This document shows, in pieces, positions 1 to 9,472 of a stretch of 64,000 bases of DNA. A program made the translations under genes and the position numbers. The notes beneath the pieces are model-generated. The model saw only the letters and a list, made by a program, of their open reading frames with translations, ran no database searches and was not told the DNA's origin. Numbering within the stretch: position 1 is the first letter of the stretch; each line of letters begins with the position of its first letter. Source of the stretch: an uncultured Ruegeria sp. (lineage in GTDB: Bacteria; Pseudomonadota; Alphaproteobacteria; Rhodobacterales; Rhodobacteraceae); the NCBI RefSeq assembly GCF_947504215.1, contig NZ_CANNGO010000011.1, positions 1 through 64,000 of the forward strand, given 5' to 3'.

Positions 1-163
1 GGGTCAGATGGCAGAAAGTTAGGTGCGTCATACATGGCCGATTGATAGCGGATCGCCGCGCCAATATGAATCCTATGTGTCTGACGTCAGCGCTTATGGG
101 TCCAAATAGGGTAATTTGCTAAGAGAGGGTTTGTTGCTCATCGTAGTCACTGAGGAGTGGACG

Positions 164-529
164 ATGAGAAAAGCAACGAAAAGCCCTGGCAAGAAGATCG
201 TCGAAGATATCAAACGGGCGACTCGCAAACATTATTCATCCGAAGAGAAGATCCGGATCGTGCTGGATGGCCTGCCCGGCGAAGACAGCATTGCCAAGCT
301 GTGTCGTCGTGAGGGTATATCGCAGGGCATCTATTACAAATGGTCGAAAGACTTCATGGAAGCGGGCAAAAGGCGGCTTGCGGGTGACACAGCGCGGTCT
401 GCGACCACGGACGAAGTGAAGGAACTGCGGCGCGAGGCCAAGGATCTCAAGGAGGTCGTTGCAGAACAGATGCTCGAGCTGCGTCTTCTCAAAAAAAGCA
501 TGCTCGGGGATGGGGGCGACCGCGAATGA
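164..529 (+). CDS. IS3-family transposase OrfA (helix-turn-helix subunit)
   Basis: This 121-residue protein resembles the OrfA subunit of IS3-family elements, which binds the element ends and is normally joined to OrfB by frameshifting or coupling. An N-terminal basic stretch is followed by a transposase-type HTH (SSEEKIRIVLDGLPGEDSI, then LCRREGISQGIYYKW), and a C-terminal leucine-rich helix ending LRLLKKSM. The ATG at 164 is chosen over upstream starts because a GAGGAG Shine-Dalgarno sequence lies just before it. The stop overlaps the ATG of the OrfB remnant (ATGA). Only OrfA is intact, so the element is probably immobile. Confidence 0.8.
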   Translation: MRKATKSPGKKIVEDIKRATRKHYSSEEKIRIVLDGLPGEDSIAKLCRREGISQGIYYKWSKDFMEAGKRRLAGDTARSATTDEVKELRREAKDLKEVVAEQMLELRLLKKSMLGDGGDRE

Positions 530-669
530 GGTATGCAGCTTCAGATAAGTTGGAGATCATTCGGCTCGTGGAAGAAAGTCATCTATCGGCCCGCCGGACA
601 AGTTCATTGCGACAACACTCATCAACGGTTGGAAACTGCACAGTTGCGAATGTCCGCAATGCGGGCTAA
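526..669 (+). pseudogene. IS3-family transposase OrfB, truncated remnant
   Basis: The frame opens with MRYAASDKLEIIRLVEESHL, the typical first residues of an IS3-family OrfB (DDE transposase), and stays recognisable to about position 600 (SARRT). After that the reading continues into unrelated residues and stops at 669. The whole DDE catalytic domain is absent. This marks a deletion or recombination junction near position 600. The following bases up to 780 contain nothing I can identify. Confidence 0.7.
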
Positions 670-780
670 AAATGCGGCATCTTAAGGCGCACCGACATAG
701 CAAAAGCTGGAATGCTCTCGAGTTACCGTGAGCAACCGCCAGAGGTGCAATAACGCGTTGAAAATACAGCTTCGGCACTC

Positions 781-1740
781 TTAGGCCGTTGTTTTCAAGA
801 GATGAAGAAGTGCTTTTTGCAGTCGTCGCAATTGCTCAGCATCATATTCAAACCAGATCTGAAGCCAACGGTTAAAGCTTTCCGCAGCCACATGCGGTGG
901 CAGTTTGATGTCTTCAACTCCACGGATCAGGTGGGCTGCCATGATCCCCGACATCAAGGCACGCAAGACTCCATGGCCGTTGCGAGGGTCGAGGCGGCAG
1001 GCTGCATCGCCGATCCGGAAGACGTGGTCACCTGCCGGTTGGGCAGAGGCTTTCCATGTCCCGTCCATGATCTTTGCATCTGTGCGCGTGTTGAAGATAC
1101 GGGTGGTGCGACCCTCAACCCAGGCGGTTTGGCCATCGCCCAAGGGAGCTTGCCAGTGCCACTGATCCGGCCGGACATGCAATGTGGGATGAGTGTCTTC
1201 GGGAGCGGTATCTTCATAACCGAAATGCAACCAGATTTGCGGTGAGTGGTCGATCATCCGCGTTGCCAGCTGGCGGTCAAGCCAGCCTCCAATGCCAGTT
1301 GCATCGATCAGCCAGCGCGCGTCAATTTCGGCGTTAGCGGTCCCCACCCGGTGAATACCAACGGTTCTTTGATATCTGATCGCAGGGGAGGACATGACAA
1401 GCTCTCCGCCAAGGGCAAGGTAACGGTTGCACAGCACCTGGGTTAGGTGAGGTTTACGAATCTGAAAACCGCGCCAACCCTGGCCGTATGGTTGGAAGGT
1501 CTTGACCCCAATATGCTCGATCGTAATGCCCGCATGGCGGCCTAGCGACTGGGCTCGCAATGCATCGCCGACTCCGAGTTGGTCAAAGATCGCTTCAATG
1601 CCTGGATGAAACGTTTCGCCGGGACCACGAGCGGGATGGGGGGCGCGCTCCAATATGGTGACGCGCGCGCCAGCTTGGCGCAGGGCAATACCAGCTGCCA
1701 GCCCAGAGGGGCCAGCACCTATTATCAAAACGTCCTGCAT
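781..1740 (-). CDS. LodB/QhpG-like FAD-dependent oxidoreductase
   Basis: A 319-residue flavoprotein. The N-terminus has a Rossmann dinucleotide-binding motif (DVLIIGAGPSGLAAGIAL), then the GETFHPGIE stretch typical of the tryptophan-halogenase/LodB/QhpG group, and a second FAD motif (FRIGDAACRLDPRNGHG) near residue 245. Family members are small monooxygenases; LodB and QhpG act on tryptophan side chains of a partner protein to build a quinone cofactor. The gene begins 9 bases after the stop of the large upstream gene on the same strand, so the two are very likely cotranscribed and functionally paired. FAD binding is seen; modification of the partner is inferred. A small-molecule monooxygenase is the alternative. 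Confidence 0.7.
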   Translation of the reverse strand: MQDVLIIGAGPSGLAAGIALRQAGARVTILERAPHPARGPGETFHPGIEAIFDQLGVGDALRAQSLGRHAGITIEHIGVKTFQPYGQGWRGFQIRKPHLTQVLCNRYLALGGELVMSSPAIRYQRTVGIHRVGTANAEIDARWLIDATGIGGWLDRQLATRMIDHSPQIWLHFGYEDTAPEDTHPTLHVRPDQWHWQAPLGDGQTAWVEGRTTRIFNTRTDAKIMDGTWKASAQPAGDHVFRIGDAACRLDPRNGHGVLRALMSGIMAAHLIRGVEDIKLPPHVAAESFNRWLQIWFEYDAEQLRRLQKALLHLLKTTA

Positions 1741-1749
1741 TAATACGCC

Positions 1750-4110
1750 CTAGACCAACAGCTGCTGATGTGGCTCCCAAGGGCCATCGGCGGTTTGAAC
1801 GGCGATTTGATTCAGCGCATCGACAACAATCCGATGTTCGAGCGCAATCAACTCATGTTTCAACCAACGCGTCGGATCATTGGGGTCTTGTTTAAGCGCT
1901 TCGGTCGCAGTGACCAGAACCATGTGGAACTTGCAAACTTGGGCGTCAAACACCAACCCCGTGGCAGCTTCGGCGGCTGGGATCTCGGCGTCGCCATCGC
2001 GACCATGGCGAAAGGACATCATCCTATAGCTGTTGTAGACGGGCCGTAGGTCATCGCCGATCTGGTGCAAATCACCAATCAGGCGATACATCCGAGCAGT
2101 GGACATAATGCGGAACTGATAGTCTTGTTGCGAGACTTTCATCGTTTCGACCATCGTAAAGCGGTTGTTCAGTGCGTTGGGGATGTAGTCGACGTGATCG
2201 AAATTATCAGTCTCAAAGAAAGCTTCGCCGTTTGCCTCAATACGGCGTGGACCCAGAATGCCATCCCAGGCAGGTGCGCCTTCGAGCCCAATCTCTCGAT
2301 CTGTCAACGGCGCAACGACGCGGCCACCAGCGCTGCGAGAGCTGTCAGGCGCAACGCCAGGCCAATATGCGGATAGGGCGGCACAAAGCTTGGCGTCTTC
2401 GGGGAAGGGGCTGCCTAGGCCATAGGCGGCAAGGTGCAGGACGTTTTCAGCCAACCCTGGATCAAATGTAACGTCAGTGCTGACATCCCAACCGGGTTGA
2501 TAGATGCCTGCGGCGGCATCAGGAAGGTACGATGCGCGTTGTACTTCCTCCGCCGACCCAAATGATTGCCCGCTGCCAACAGACCCCAGAAGCCCTACCA
2601 ATGCGCTAGGCGTAGTGTTTTCAGGGCGAATGTCGGCACCATAGGCGCGCAGCGTAATGTTCGCGGCAGAGCGTTGGTCGGCCAGTGTCAACGGGGCGCG
2701 ATTCCAGATGGCGCTGAAGCGCGAGGGTACTTGTGTTTCCCACCAATCCAGCAGCACGGACTGATCTACGTATGGATAAAAATCGGGCGCGGCGAGAACC
2801 GAATAGGCGGGGACCATCCGCGATAGATCGCCGTCTAATCCGCCGATGCGCGCGTCGATCCAGCCATCACCTGCAAAATCTGTGTAATGCGCCGCCACAT
2901 AGTTGCGCGCACCGTCTACACGCGCCTGTTGCACGACCTCAGCTACGCGGCGTTTTTCGTTGAGGTTTTGCAATGTTCCGTCGTTGCGGATGCGGTGGCG
3001 CACGTGCATCCATTCTGGCGCCGGATGTGCGCGCCCACGGGCCGCGATGTTGAAACTGGGGGCCAAGCCATTGCCAGGCATTGCGGGTACGCGCGTACCA
3101 ATATGGATACCATTGCGCAAAGTTGGCTCGATCATGCTGGGGCGCGCCATTGGAGAAAGCACACCGGGGCCTACTTCCGGTCCTGCCAGGAACTCAGCGA
3201 GGTCAGATTCAATGAGGAATGGCTCGCTGTCCGTTTCTGGCGGTTCAAAACCGGACTCGAAACCTATCGTCCCGACAGCGCCCATGTTGTGTTCATGGAT
3301 GCGCTTGAGCTTTTCATTCACATGATGGGCCGCAAGCTGCACATCGAGGTCTTTGCCGACCAAACAGTCCGGGCCAGAGAACAGCTTATGCACCGGAACC
3401 CAGAAATCCATGTCTTCATCCGCGCCAGGAACAGCTTGGCGGCCCAGTCGCAACCCTCGGTTCATTTTGAAGGGGCCGAAATCGCTGTCGTCGCCTTTCA
3501 ACTGCACGGACAGATAGGCGGCATAGCGACAAGCCAAGGCGCGGAAGGCAAAGGTGTCATCGGCGGAATCGCGCGGCAGATAGGCGCGCGCTTGGCCGTC
3601 CCATAGCGGATCGAGCGTACCTACGCGCGCAACGCCGGTACGAGAGAAGACCATATCCGCGTGATTGCCATGCACGGTTTTGGCGGCCTGACGGTATTCG
3701 CGGGCGAAGACGACCACGGCCACGTTTTGACCCACATCGATCCGCGCCAGCAAAGCGTCGAGAGATTGTGGCACAAGCCCAAAGACAACGTTCTCAATCA
3801 GATCGAGATCGGCGGGCGTTGGAAAAGAGGTGAAGCTATTGCCATCAATGTCGCGCGCTACGTTTGGTGAAGTGAGGGCGTGAAACAGTATGCTTTGTGC
3901 CGGACGGCCCGGCTCGATCAAGCGGCGGGCATCGGGAGCGATATCTCCAAACCCATCAATCAGCGCCAGTTCCAGCGCAGACAGGTGCGTTGGCGCTAGC
4001 AGATCGTCCCGCAAGGTCGGAGAATTGGGATCAAGATTTAGATGGGCGAAAAGTGGCTGCCAGCCCCCACCGGAAAGGCGCGAAAGGCATGTGCGAAGAT
4101 CATCAAGCAT
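1750..4110 (-). CDS. Large uncharacterised protein paired with LodB-like flavoenzyme
   Basis: A 786-residue protein without signal peptide or membrane segments. I do not recognise an assigned function. Conserved-looking blocks include FWVPVHKLFSGPDCLVG with HHVNEKLKRIHEHN (about residues 230-275), a Tyr/Asp-rich block around VPAYSVLAAPDFYPYVDQ, and near residues 590-640 KLCAALSAYWPGVAPDSSR followed by PAWDGILGP. The last block holds a Cys and Trp residues that could supply a tryptophan-derived quinone, which would explain the adjacent LodB/QhpG-like flavoprotein. It lacks the IHPSIGVAR-type N-terminus and other motifs of true LodA, so I do not call it LodA. The quinone idea is inference; the gene is clearly real. 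Confidence 0.55.
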   Translation of the reverse strand: MLDDLRTCLSRLSGGGWQPLFAHLNLDPNSPTLRDDLLAPTHLSALELALIDGFGDIAPDARRLIEPGRPAQSILFHALTSPNVARDIDGNSFTSFPTPADLDLIENVVFGLVPQSLDALLARIDVGQNVAVVVFAREYRQAAKTVHGNHADMVFSRTGVARVGTLDPLWDGQARAYLPRDSADDTFAFRALACRYAAYLSVQLKGDDSDFGPFKMNRGLRLGRQAVPGADEDMDFWVPVHKLFSGPDCLVGKDLDVQLAAHHVNEKLKRIHEHNMGAVGTIGFESGFEPPETDSEPFLIESDLAEFLAGPEVGPGVLSPMARPSMIEPTLRNGIHIGTRVPAMPGNGLAPSFNIAARGRAHPAPEWMHVRHRIRNDGTLQNLNEKRRVAEVVQQARVDGARNYVAAHYTDFAGDGWIDARIGGLDGDLSRMVPAYSVLAAPDFYPYVDQSVLLDWWETQVPSRFSAIWNRAPLTLADQRSAANITLRAYGADIRPENTTPSALVGLLGSVGSGQSFGSAEEVQRASYLPDAAAGIYQPGWDVSTDVTFDPGLAENVLHLAAYGLGSPFPEDAKLCAALSAYWPGVAPDSSRSAGGRVVAPLTDREIGLEGAPAWDGILGPRRIEANGEAFFETDNFDHVDYIPNALNNRFTMVETMKVSQQDYQFRIMSTARMYRLIGDLHQIGDDLRPVYNSYRMMSFRHGRDGDAEIPAAEAATGLVFDAQVCKFHMVLVTATEALKQDPNDPTRWLKHELIALEHRIVVDALNQIAVQTADGPWEPHQQLLV

Positions 4111-4639
4111 ATACTCAAACCTAATTGCATAAATTTAATAGGTGATAATGTACCATAAATTGTTGTGTGGACGAAGTGGGCCCGGTGCCTAGATCTCCAT
4201 TGGCTGGTTCGATCCTCCATCGACGTGTCGATCAATTTCTCAAGGATCGCCGTATTCGCGCTCTGTTGAGTTACGCCTCGCCCGATCTCGCGGTTGCCGC
4301 AAGCGGCAGCTTCGACGGATCGCTCCGCAGCATCGCAATCGCATCGCCCAACGTCCGGAAAGGACTACACCCAACTATCTGACAACAATTGCGCCCGTTC
4401 TTTGTCCAAGTTTGACAGATGCTCCTTAGTTTGAGACTCTCTCAGCATTCGCAAAGGAGATTCTAGCAATGGACCAGCATACTTTCTGATCCCGCCACGC
4501 GCTGACCTGGAATGGCAGAATGCGCATTGAAACACTCCTGCGGAGGACTCTGACAATGGACAATCGACGCTAACCCCTTGCGGGCGTTCACGGTCGTGCA
4601 TCTGCGCGACTTCAGCTTCCTTTTGTCATGAGGTGCATC
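4111..4639. other. Intergenic stretch without supported gene
   Basis: About 530 bases separating the flavoprotein unit from the next small ORF. It begins with an AT-rich segment (4115-4165), a plausible promoter zone for the minus-strand unit starting at 4110. Short open frames here on both strands have no protein-like features I could support. It may be decayed coding sequence. Confidence 0.4.
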
Positions 4640-4816
4640 ATGCCCTTCAAACCATCAAAAACCACCCTCGGGCGGACCCTTCCTGCTGTGGAGGATACGC
4701 CGAAATCTGCTAAACTAGAGACGATCAAAGCCAAGCCGCCGCGCAACCTGCGTGTGAAGACGCCACCGCGTGCGGCCAAACGGATGGACATTCCCGGCAA
4801 AGCGAGGGGTCGTTAG
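4640..4816 (+). CDS. Small basic hypothetical protein
   Basis: A 58-residue, Lys/Arg/Pro-rich frame beginning MPFKPSKTTLGRTLP and ending IPGKARGR. The ATG at 4640 has a GAGGTG ribosome-binding site 6 bases upstream, better placed than the upstream in-frame ATG at 4628. The product is strongly basic and probably unstructured. No family is recognised. Its isolation, and the absence of any neighbour it clearly belongs to, leave open that it is a chance ORF. Confidence 0.3.
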   Translation: MPFKPSKTTLGRTLPAVEDTPKSAKLETIKAKPPRNLRVKTPPRAAKRMDIPGKARGR

Positions 4817-5020
4817 AAACTGGTGCGGGGCGTGTCATGCGCCCCGCGTTGTGACCGGTATGGTCTACCTAGAAGCACGAGAAGTCCCGCGAGCGGAATT
4901 TGAAACCAAGCATCAGCTTTGCGGTTTTTGCGACTGCAACGGAAGTATTTTCTGGATGGCGGCTAGGGGTCGTCATCATTGGCGGGATAAGAATCGACTA
5001 CCTTGGGTGCCGGAGTTAAT

Positions 5021-5860
5021 TCAGGCATCCAATTGCCCGTTCTGGCTGGCTTCCATCAGTATCGCGTGGGTGCGATCAATGACGTGTCGTACCTCTGGGA
5101 GAAATCGGTCGTCGTGGTGGGACACAAGCCACTGGTCATGTTCTAGATCAACAATCAGAGGCGATACCGGCTTGAGCCTTCGCTGTGCATTTCCGATAAA
5201 AGTTGGCAGAACAGCCCGAGCCATTCCCGCATTTGCGAGATCAAGGGCATTTTGCGGCGCGGTCACTTCAATGGCGTCGTGACCTTGCGAGTGCTCCCGC
5301 AACCAATTTGCGGATGGTGTATTGGACAATACCCGCGCCCATGTCGAAACACTCTCGTCTACGGCATAGACGGCAAACCGGACCCGCCCGATTTTGCGGC
5401 CAGCCAAGCCGATCTCTTCTGGCCGATGGTTTCGAATACCAATCGCTGCTTCCCGGTGCCCAATTTTCAGCACGTCTTCAGAGGAAATGAAACGCAGTCG
5501 CACCGGTATTGATCCGCAGAGCTTCCCGACAGCGCCAACCAAAACCCGTGTGACCCAGGTTCCAGCCGAAATCTTAACCAAGGGTGGCGCAGTTGCGAGA
5601 CTGCTTTCGGTGACAGGCAAGACACGCGCCTCGATACTTGCGACCTTTTCCAGCAACGCTTGCCCGTCCTTAGTCAGGTCATAGCCTCGCGGTCTGCGCC
5701 GAAACAACTCGATCCCCAAATTGCGCTCAAGCTCGATCATACGTCGGCCCAGTGTGGGTGCACTCTTGCCGGTTTGTTCTGCTGCCGGGCCGAGCCCACC
5801 TGCTCTGGCAACTGCGAGGAAAAGCCGGAGGTTGTCCCAGTCAAAGTCACGTTCATTCAT
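5021..5860 (-). CDS. LysR-family transcriptional regulator
   Basis: A 279-residue regulator. The winged HTH occupies residues 8-67 (FDWDNLRLFLAVARAGG, then KSAPTLGRRMIELERNLGI and LFRRRPRGYDLT), followed by a ligand-binding domain from about residue 90 (SIPVRLRFISSEDVL). Family members are about 300 residues, so this is near full length. It is divergent from the aldo/keto reductase at 5942, with an 81-base shared intergenic region, the usual arrangement for a LysR regulator controlling its neighbour. The effector is unknown. Confidence 0.85.
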   Translation of the reverse strand: MNERDFDWDNLRLFLAVARAGGLGPAAEQTGKSAPTLGRRMIELERNLGIELFRRRPRGYDLTKDGQALLEKVASIEARVLPVTESSLATAPPLVKISAGTWVTRVLVGAVGKLCGSIPVRLRFISSEDVLKIGHREAAIGIRNHRPEEIGLAGRKIGRVRFAVYAVDESVSTWARVLSNTPSANWLREHSQGHDAIEVTAPQNALDLANAGMARAVLPTFIGNAQRRLKPVSPLIVDLEHDQWLVSHHDDRFLPEVRHVIDRTHAILMEASQNGQLDA

Positions 5861-5941
5861 GAAACGATACTTACATTATGTGTTGTTGATGAAAAGATGG
5901 AGATGGCGTTTTTTCTGAGGGGTCACATAGGAGATCCACTG

Positions 5942-6928
5942 ATGAAATTTCTCGAAAATGAAATCTACCCACTTGGTATGGGATGCTGGCCAATCGGCGG
6001 CAAGATGTATTGGGGCGAACAATCCCTAGGGTATACCCGGTCAGACGACGATGTTTCCATTCGGACGATCCACGCTGCTTTGGATGGCGGGATCACACTA
6101 TTTGACACGGCTGCTGCGTACGGTGCCGGGCATTCCGAACGGCTATTGGGTAAAGCGTTGAAGCGTCGACCCGATGCCTTGGTTGTCACAAAGATCGGTG
6201 TGGGAATCGATGAGGCGAGCAAACAGATCTCATTCGAGCCCTTCTCCCCCGATCAGGTTTCTCCCGCCGTTGAGGGATGCTTGTCGCGGCTGAAACGTGA
6301 TCGGATCGATCTTTTGCTGTTGCACGTAAATGATATGCCAATTGCAAAGGCAGAAGCCGTATTCAATGAAATGGATCGGTTGAAAGACGCCGGGAAAATA
6401 CGCGCATACGGCTGGAGCACCGACTATTCCAAAAGTGCCTCGGCCGTTTCATCAAGAGATAACTTCAAGGCGGTTGAATACGTGATGAACGTGTTCTTCG
6501 ATGCGCCTCGCATGCAGAGAGCGGTGCAAGAAGAAGGGCTGTTCTCCCTTATACGCTCACCTCTCGCGATGGGTCTGCTTTCCGGAAAGTACGATCAGAA
6601 CTCTGTCATGGCATCGGATGACGTGCGCGCATCCAGCGAAGAGTGGATGGAATACTACAAGGATGGCAGGGCAAACCCTGACTTCATTCAAGAGCTCGAT
6701 GCGGTTCGAGACTTGCTGACCTCAAATGGCAGAACACTTGTGCAAGGGGCTCTCGGATGGATATGGGGCCAATCTGAAACGCATGTTCCGATCCCGGGTG
6801 CGCGGACAGAAAAGCAAATCGATGGTATTGCAGGAGCACTAACCTTCGGTGCTCTGCCGGCAGAAACAATGAACGAAATTGAAACCCTGGTTAAGCGCAT
6901 CCCCCACGAACCAGACCGCCCGAGATAG
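5942..6928 (+). CDS. Aldo/keto reductase
   Basis: A 328-residue NAD(P)H-dependent carbonyl reductase of the aldo/keto reductase superfamily. It shows the family's early LGMGCWPIGG strand, the catalytic Asp and Tyr in FDTAAAYGAGHSERLLG, the catalytic Lys in VVTKIG and a His in LLLLHVND. C-terminal NADP-binding motifs appear as VPIPGARTEKQ. I place the start at the ATG at 5942, where alignment with the family begins (MKFLENEIYPLG); the open frame extends about 94 codons upstream, across the LysR start, but that extension is not protein-like. Likely regulated by the divergent LysR protein. Physiological substrate unknown. Confidence 0.85.
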   Translation: MKFLENEIYPLGMGCWPIGGKMYWGEQSLGYTRSDDDVSIRTIHAALDGGITLFDTAAAYGAGHSERLLGKALKRRPDALVVTKIGVGIDEASKQISFEPFSPDQVSPAVEGCLSRLKRDRIDLLLLHVNDMPIAKAEAVFNEMDRLKDAGKIRAYGWSTDYSKSASAVSSRDNFKAVEYVMNVFFDAPRMQRAVQEEGLFSLIRSPLAMGLLSGKYDQNSVMASDDVRASSEEWMEYYKDGRANPDFIQELDAVRDLLTSNGRTLVQGALGWIWGQSETHVPIPGARTEKQIDGIAGALTFGALPAETMNEIETLVKRIPHEPDRPR

Positions 6929-7050
6929 CCTATGGCATTACTCAAAAAAGATGCGCCGCAAGGGATGTGTCGCAAACTTTTTATCTGGATTGACGACCAC
7001 GCAGCTTCCGACGTTTGTTCTCAGCGTATAGTTCTCTAACAGGCCTCCGT

Positions 7051-7195
7051 ATGGTTTCTTTGAAAGGCTGCCACTTTGCCAAGGATGCGGTGTTACACGC
7101 TGTATACTTCTATTTGCGGCAGGGAGTGTCGTGTAGAGATTGGAAGAGATCATGGCCGATCGCGGTGTGCAGGTCGACCTTAGTCGGCTTCGGAG
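7051..7195 (+). pseudogene. IS6-family transposase N-terminal remnant, frameshifted
   Basis: The translation MVSLKGCHFAKDAVLHAVYF followed by YLRQGVSCRD matches the start of IS6/IS26-type transposases (F-K-G-H-F-P-K-D-x-I-L-x-A-V-F-F-Y). After the RD codons one base is missing; restoring the frame gives EEIMADRGVQVD, the next conserved block of the family. The DDE domain is absent. A dead fragment of an insertion sequence. Confidence 0.6.
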
Positions 7196-7662
7196 GCTTT
7201 CGGCTCTAGTGCACCGGCTCTCAATGGTCTTGGTCGGTCGGCTTATCAAGGTCTGACGCCGCCGACTGCCCTGGCAAACAAGACGTTAGCCTTGACTCTG
7301 CGGCCATGGACGCCGCCTAGAGCCCGCCGAGGGCTTACAACAAATCGACTGGTCGTCACATGGCTCAGGCGATCTATCTTACCGATGACAGCGGAGGCCA
7401 ATTCGTCGTCGTCGCATCATTTGACGAATTGGCTCCAACCGAAGCCTGCCCGAACTGATCTCCCTCTCATGTTGTTTGTTCTTCTTCTGAATATGGCACG
7501 TGGGGAATTTGTGACGATCGGAACCTACGTTCCAATCATAACATCGATGCCAGGATTGCCCGGTTGGCTGCAATAGCCCGTGTGCCTGGTGCACTGTGGC
7601 GTTGGTTATCTGAGTGTCAAATCCGCGACGAATCCAATCTAGTGTGTATCACGATGCTTCGA
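7196..7662. other. Intergenic stretch, possible 32-residue ORF
   Basis: No well-supported gene in about 470 bases between the IS6 remnant and the RTX-Hint gene. One short plus-strand frame at 7360-7458 reads protein-like (MAQAIYLTDDSGGQFVVVAS, then FDELAPTEACPN) but has no clear ribosome-binding site and may be the stub of a decayed gene. Confidence 0.3.
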
Positions 7663-8931
7663 TCACGTAAGCTCAGGGCTACTGAACAGGCTCGCCTCGA
7701 AGCGCTTTATGACAGGTCGAGCTGTAGTGTGCGTATCTTTCGTTCCGTGCAATAGCTCTGGAAAGATTTCGGTCAGTTCTTCGTAACCTGCCTGTTCCTC
7801 TTGCGTAATGTAATCGCCAGCGAAAAAGCTCTCTAGAAGCGCGCCGTCAGAGAAGATGATTTCGTGTTGGTCAAACATGAAGTGCGTGTAGGTGACTTGA
7901 TCGCAGGGCTCGCGAAATATCCGGTCGCCGTTGCACAGATGCTTCGCGGCGGAAAGCAACTCAGGTTCCTGAAGCCAAAGCTCGCATTTCCAACCGGACA
8001 ATAGAACGCGATGTTGTGGAGAAAGTCGGATCCGCCGATTGTTGCCAATTGAGCCCGGTAGAAAACAGATTGGAGCATGCTTGCCGCGACCGGAAACAGT
8101 CCGTTTGCCGATCCACCGGATCGGTTTTGGGCCATGATCCAGGGTTTCAACCAGATCGCCGCAGACAAGGTCTTCGACCAGCACATCTCCCTTGGGTGTT
8201 CTGATTGGCGTACCGTCAGTGAAGCAGGCGACCGTGACATTCTCGACATTCACATAGACGAAAGTATTGCCGTTGGGCAGGGTGACGTTACCCCCTGTTG
8301 AGCCGGGCGAGAACGGTACGAATGTCGATCCCGCCGGCAGGACCAGACTATCAGTTCCCGCTCCGCCCTGGACGAAAACCGTGTTGAGCCCGGCATTAAT
8401 GATGTCGTCGCCTTCGCCGCCATCTAGGTTCCCGGAACCGTCTTCTCCAAAAAGTACATCATTGCCTTCGCCGCCGGAAAGGTTGTTCGACCCTGAACCA
8501 CCACGCAACAGATCGTCACCGTCGCCACCGTCAATATTGTTGTTCCCGGTGCCGCCGATCAGCGTATCATTGCCATCGCCGCCGGTCAGAGTGCCGCCAA
8601 GACTGCCGTCGTCCTGAAAGGTATCGTTACCGCTGCCACCGGTATAGCCACTGCCATTCAGTCCGACCGATCCGCTAACGTTACTGTCGGCATCATTGCC
8701 TTGATACTGGACAAACTGGTTGAACGATCCCGCGGCTAGATCTGCATCGGTGTAGGTCGTGGTCGTGCCGGTGGATGTGTCGGAAAAAGTAATAGAGCTA
8801 CCAGTTATGGTGATCTGGAAATTGTCACTGATACCGCGCGCGTCGATTGTACTGTCCGGGCCGACGTCCAGACCCGCCCAGAATGACGGATCAGATATAT
8901 TGGCATCGGTAAGAACGACGAAGACAGGCAT
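7663..8931 (-). CDS. RTX-repeat protein with C-terminal Hint domain
   Basis: A 422-residue, probably exported protein. Residues about 98-195 carry calcium-binding RTX-type nonapeptides (GGDGNDTLIGG, GGDGDDLLRGG, GGEGNDVLFGE, GGEGDDIINAG). From residue 235 a Hint domain begins with ACFTDGTPIRTPKGDVLVED, where Cys236 is the expected nucleophile of protein splicing/autocleavage folds, and continues through RLSPQHRVLLSG (the Hint block with a conserved His). Such Hint-RTX proteins are common in Rhodobacterales and are thought to leave the cell by type I secretion; no dedicated transporter is adjacent. The ATG at 8931 is preceded by AGAGGTAAAAGAC. Lies downstream of, and on the same strand as, the large-protein operon but 540 bases away. 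Confidence 0.85.
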   Translation of the reverse strand: MPVFVVLTDANISDPSFWAGLDVGPDSTIDARGISDNFQITITGSSITFSDTSTGTTTTYTDADLAAGSFNQFVQYQGNDADSNVSGSVGLNGSGYTGGSGNDTFQDDGSLGGTLTGGDGNDTLIGGTGNNNIDGGDGDDLLRGGSGSNNLSGGEGNDVLFGEDGSGNLDGGEGDDIINAGLNTVFVQGGAGTDSLVLPAGSTFVPFSPGSTGGNVTLPNGNTFVYVNVENVTVACFTDGTPIRTPKGDVLVEDLVCGDLVETLDHGPKPIRWIGKRTVSGRGKHAPICFLPGSIGNNRRIRLSPQHRVLLSGWKCELWLQEPELLSAAKHLCNGDRIFREPCDQVTYTHFMFDQHEIIFSDGALLESFFAGDYITQEEQAGYEELTEIFPELLHGTKDTHTTARPVIKRFEASLFSSPELT

Positions 8932-9472
8932 TGTCTTTTACCTCTAGCGGCCAGGCGGACGCATTCGGACGGTTTCCGTCTAAATCAGAACTGCTTGATA
9001 ATACCACTCATTCTACAACGGAATGCTTCGAGTTCAAATTGCACAAAAGAGAAATAGCTTCGCTTGGATAGTTTTTGCCGATGCCGGACACTCTCCGGTC
9101 GTTGTCTCGATGACGGCAACGCGCGCAAAGTGAAACAAGGATTTATCAATAGACTAGGCTGCACAATAGCCGTTTAGCGGTCTATTTATCCCGTTTCGAT
9201 TGGGTTTTCGTGCACCATGGCACACTGCTGATCAACTGCAGGCCAAAGCCAGTAGAGCGAAAATGGCTCGCATTGAAAATTCGATAAATTGATTAATTTG
9301 AGTGCGCGTTTCATGAATGGAATACTTGAAAACTTGCGGAGATATGAACCTGGAATTTGATGGTCTGGCGCAGGTTTGGTTTTACTACAAAGAGGATCTA
9401 TCGACGTGATGGGTTCGGCAGACAGGCGGCAGACCTGCAACAAGTGCGCACTCGTTACATAAAATTTTAGCT
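8932..9472. other. AT-rich intergenic region upstream of the RTX-Hint gene
   Basis: About 540 bases with lower GC than its flanks and no supported coding frame. It should hold the promoter of the RTX-Hint gene (minus strand) and the 3' end of the large-protein transcript. I see no clear hairpin-plus-T terminator. The short frames here do not look like proteins. Confidence 0.4.

Noticed and set aside
1750..4110. Calling the large gene LodA (lysine or glycine oxidase)
   Set aside because: The partner flavoprotein fits, but the IHPSIGVAR-type N-terminus and the WQ-x-DF/WWP region of LodA are absent; only a weak Cys-Trp similarity remains.
4167..4601. Small ORFs in the gap before the basic protein
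   Set aside because: Neither strand shows a ribosome-binding site or protein-like composition that I could support.
5660..5941. Upstream extension of the aldo/keto reductase
   Set aside because: It runs through the LysR gene start and the intergenic region; family similarity begins at the ATG at 5942.
8400..8650. Repeated GC-rich units suggesting a CRISPR or DNA repeat
   Set aside because: The units are imperfect and code in frame for RTX GGxGxD nonapeptides, so they are protein repeats.
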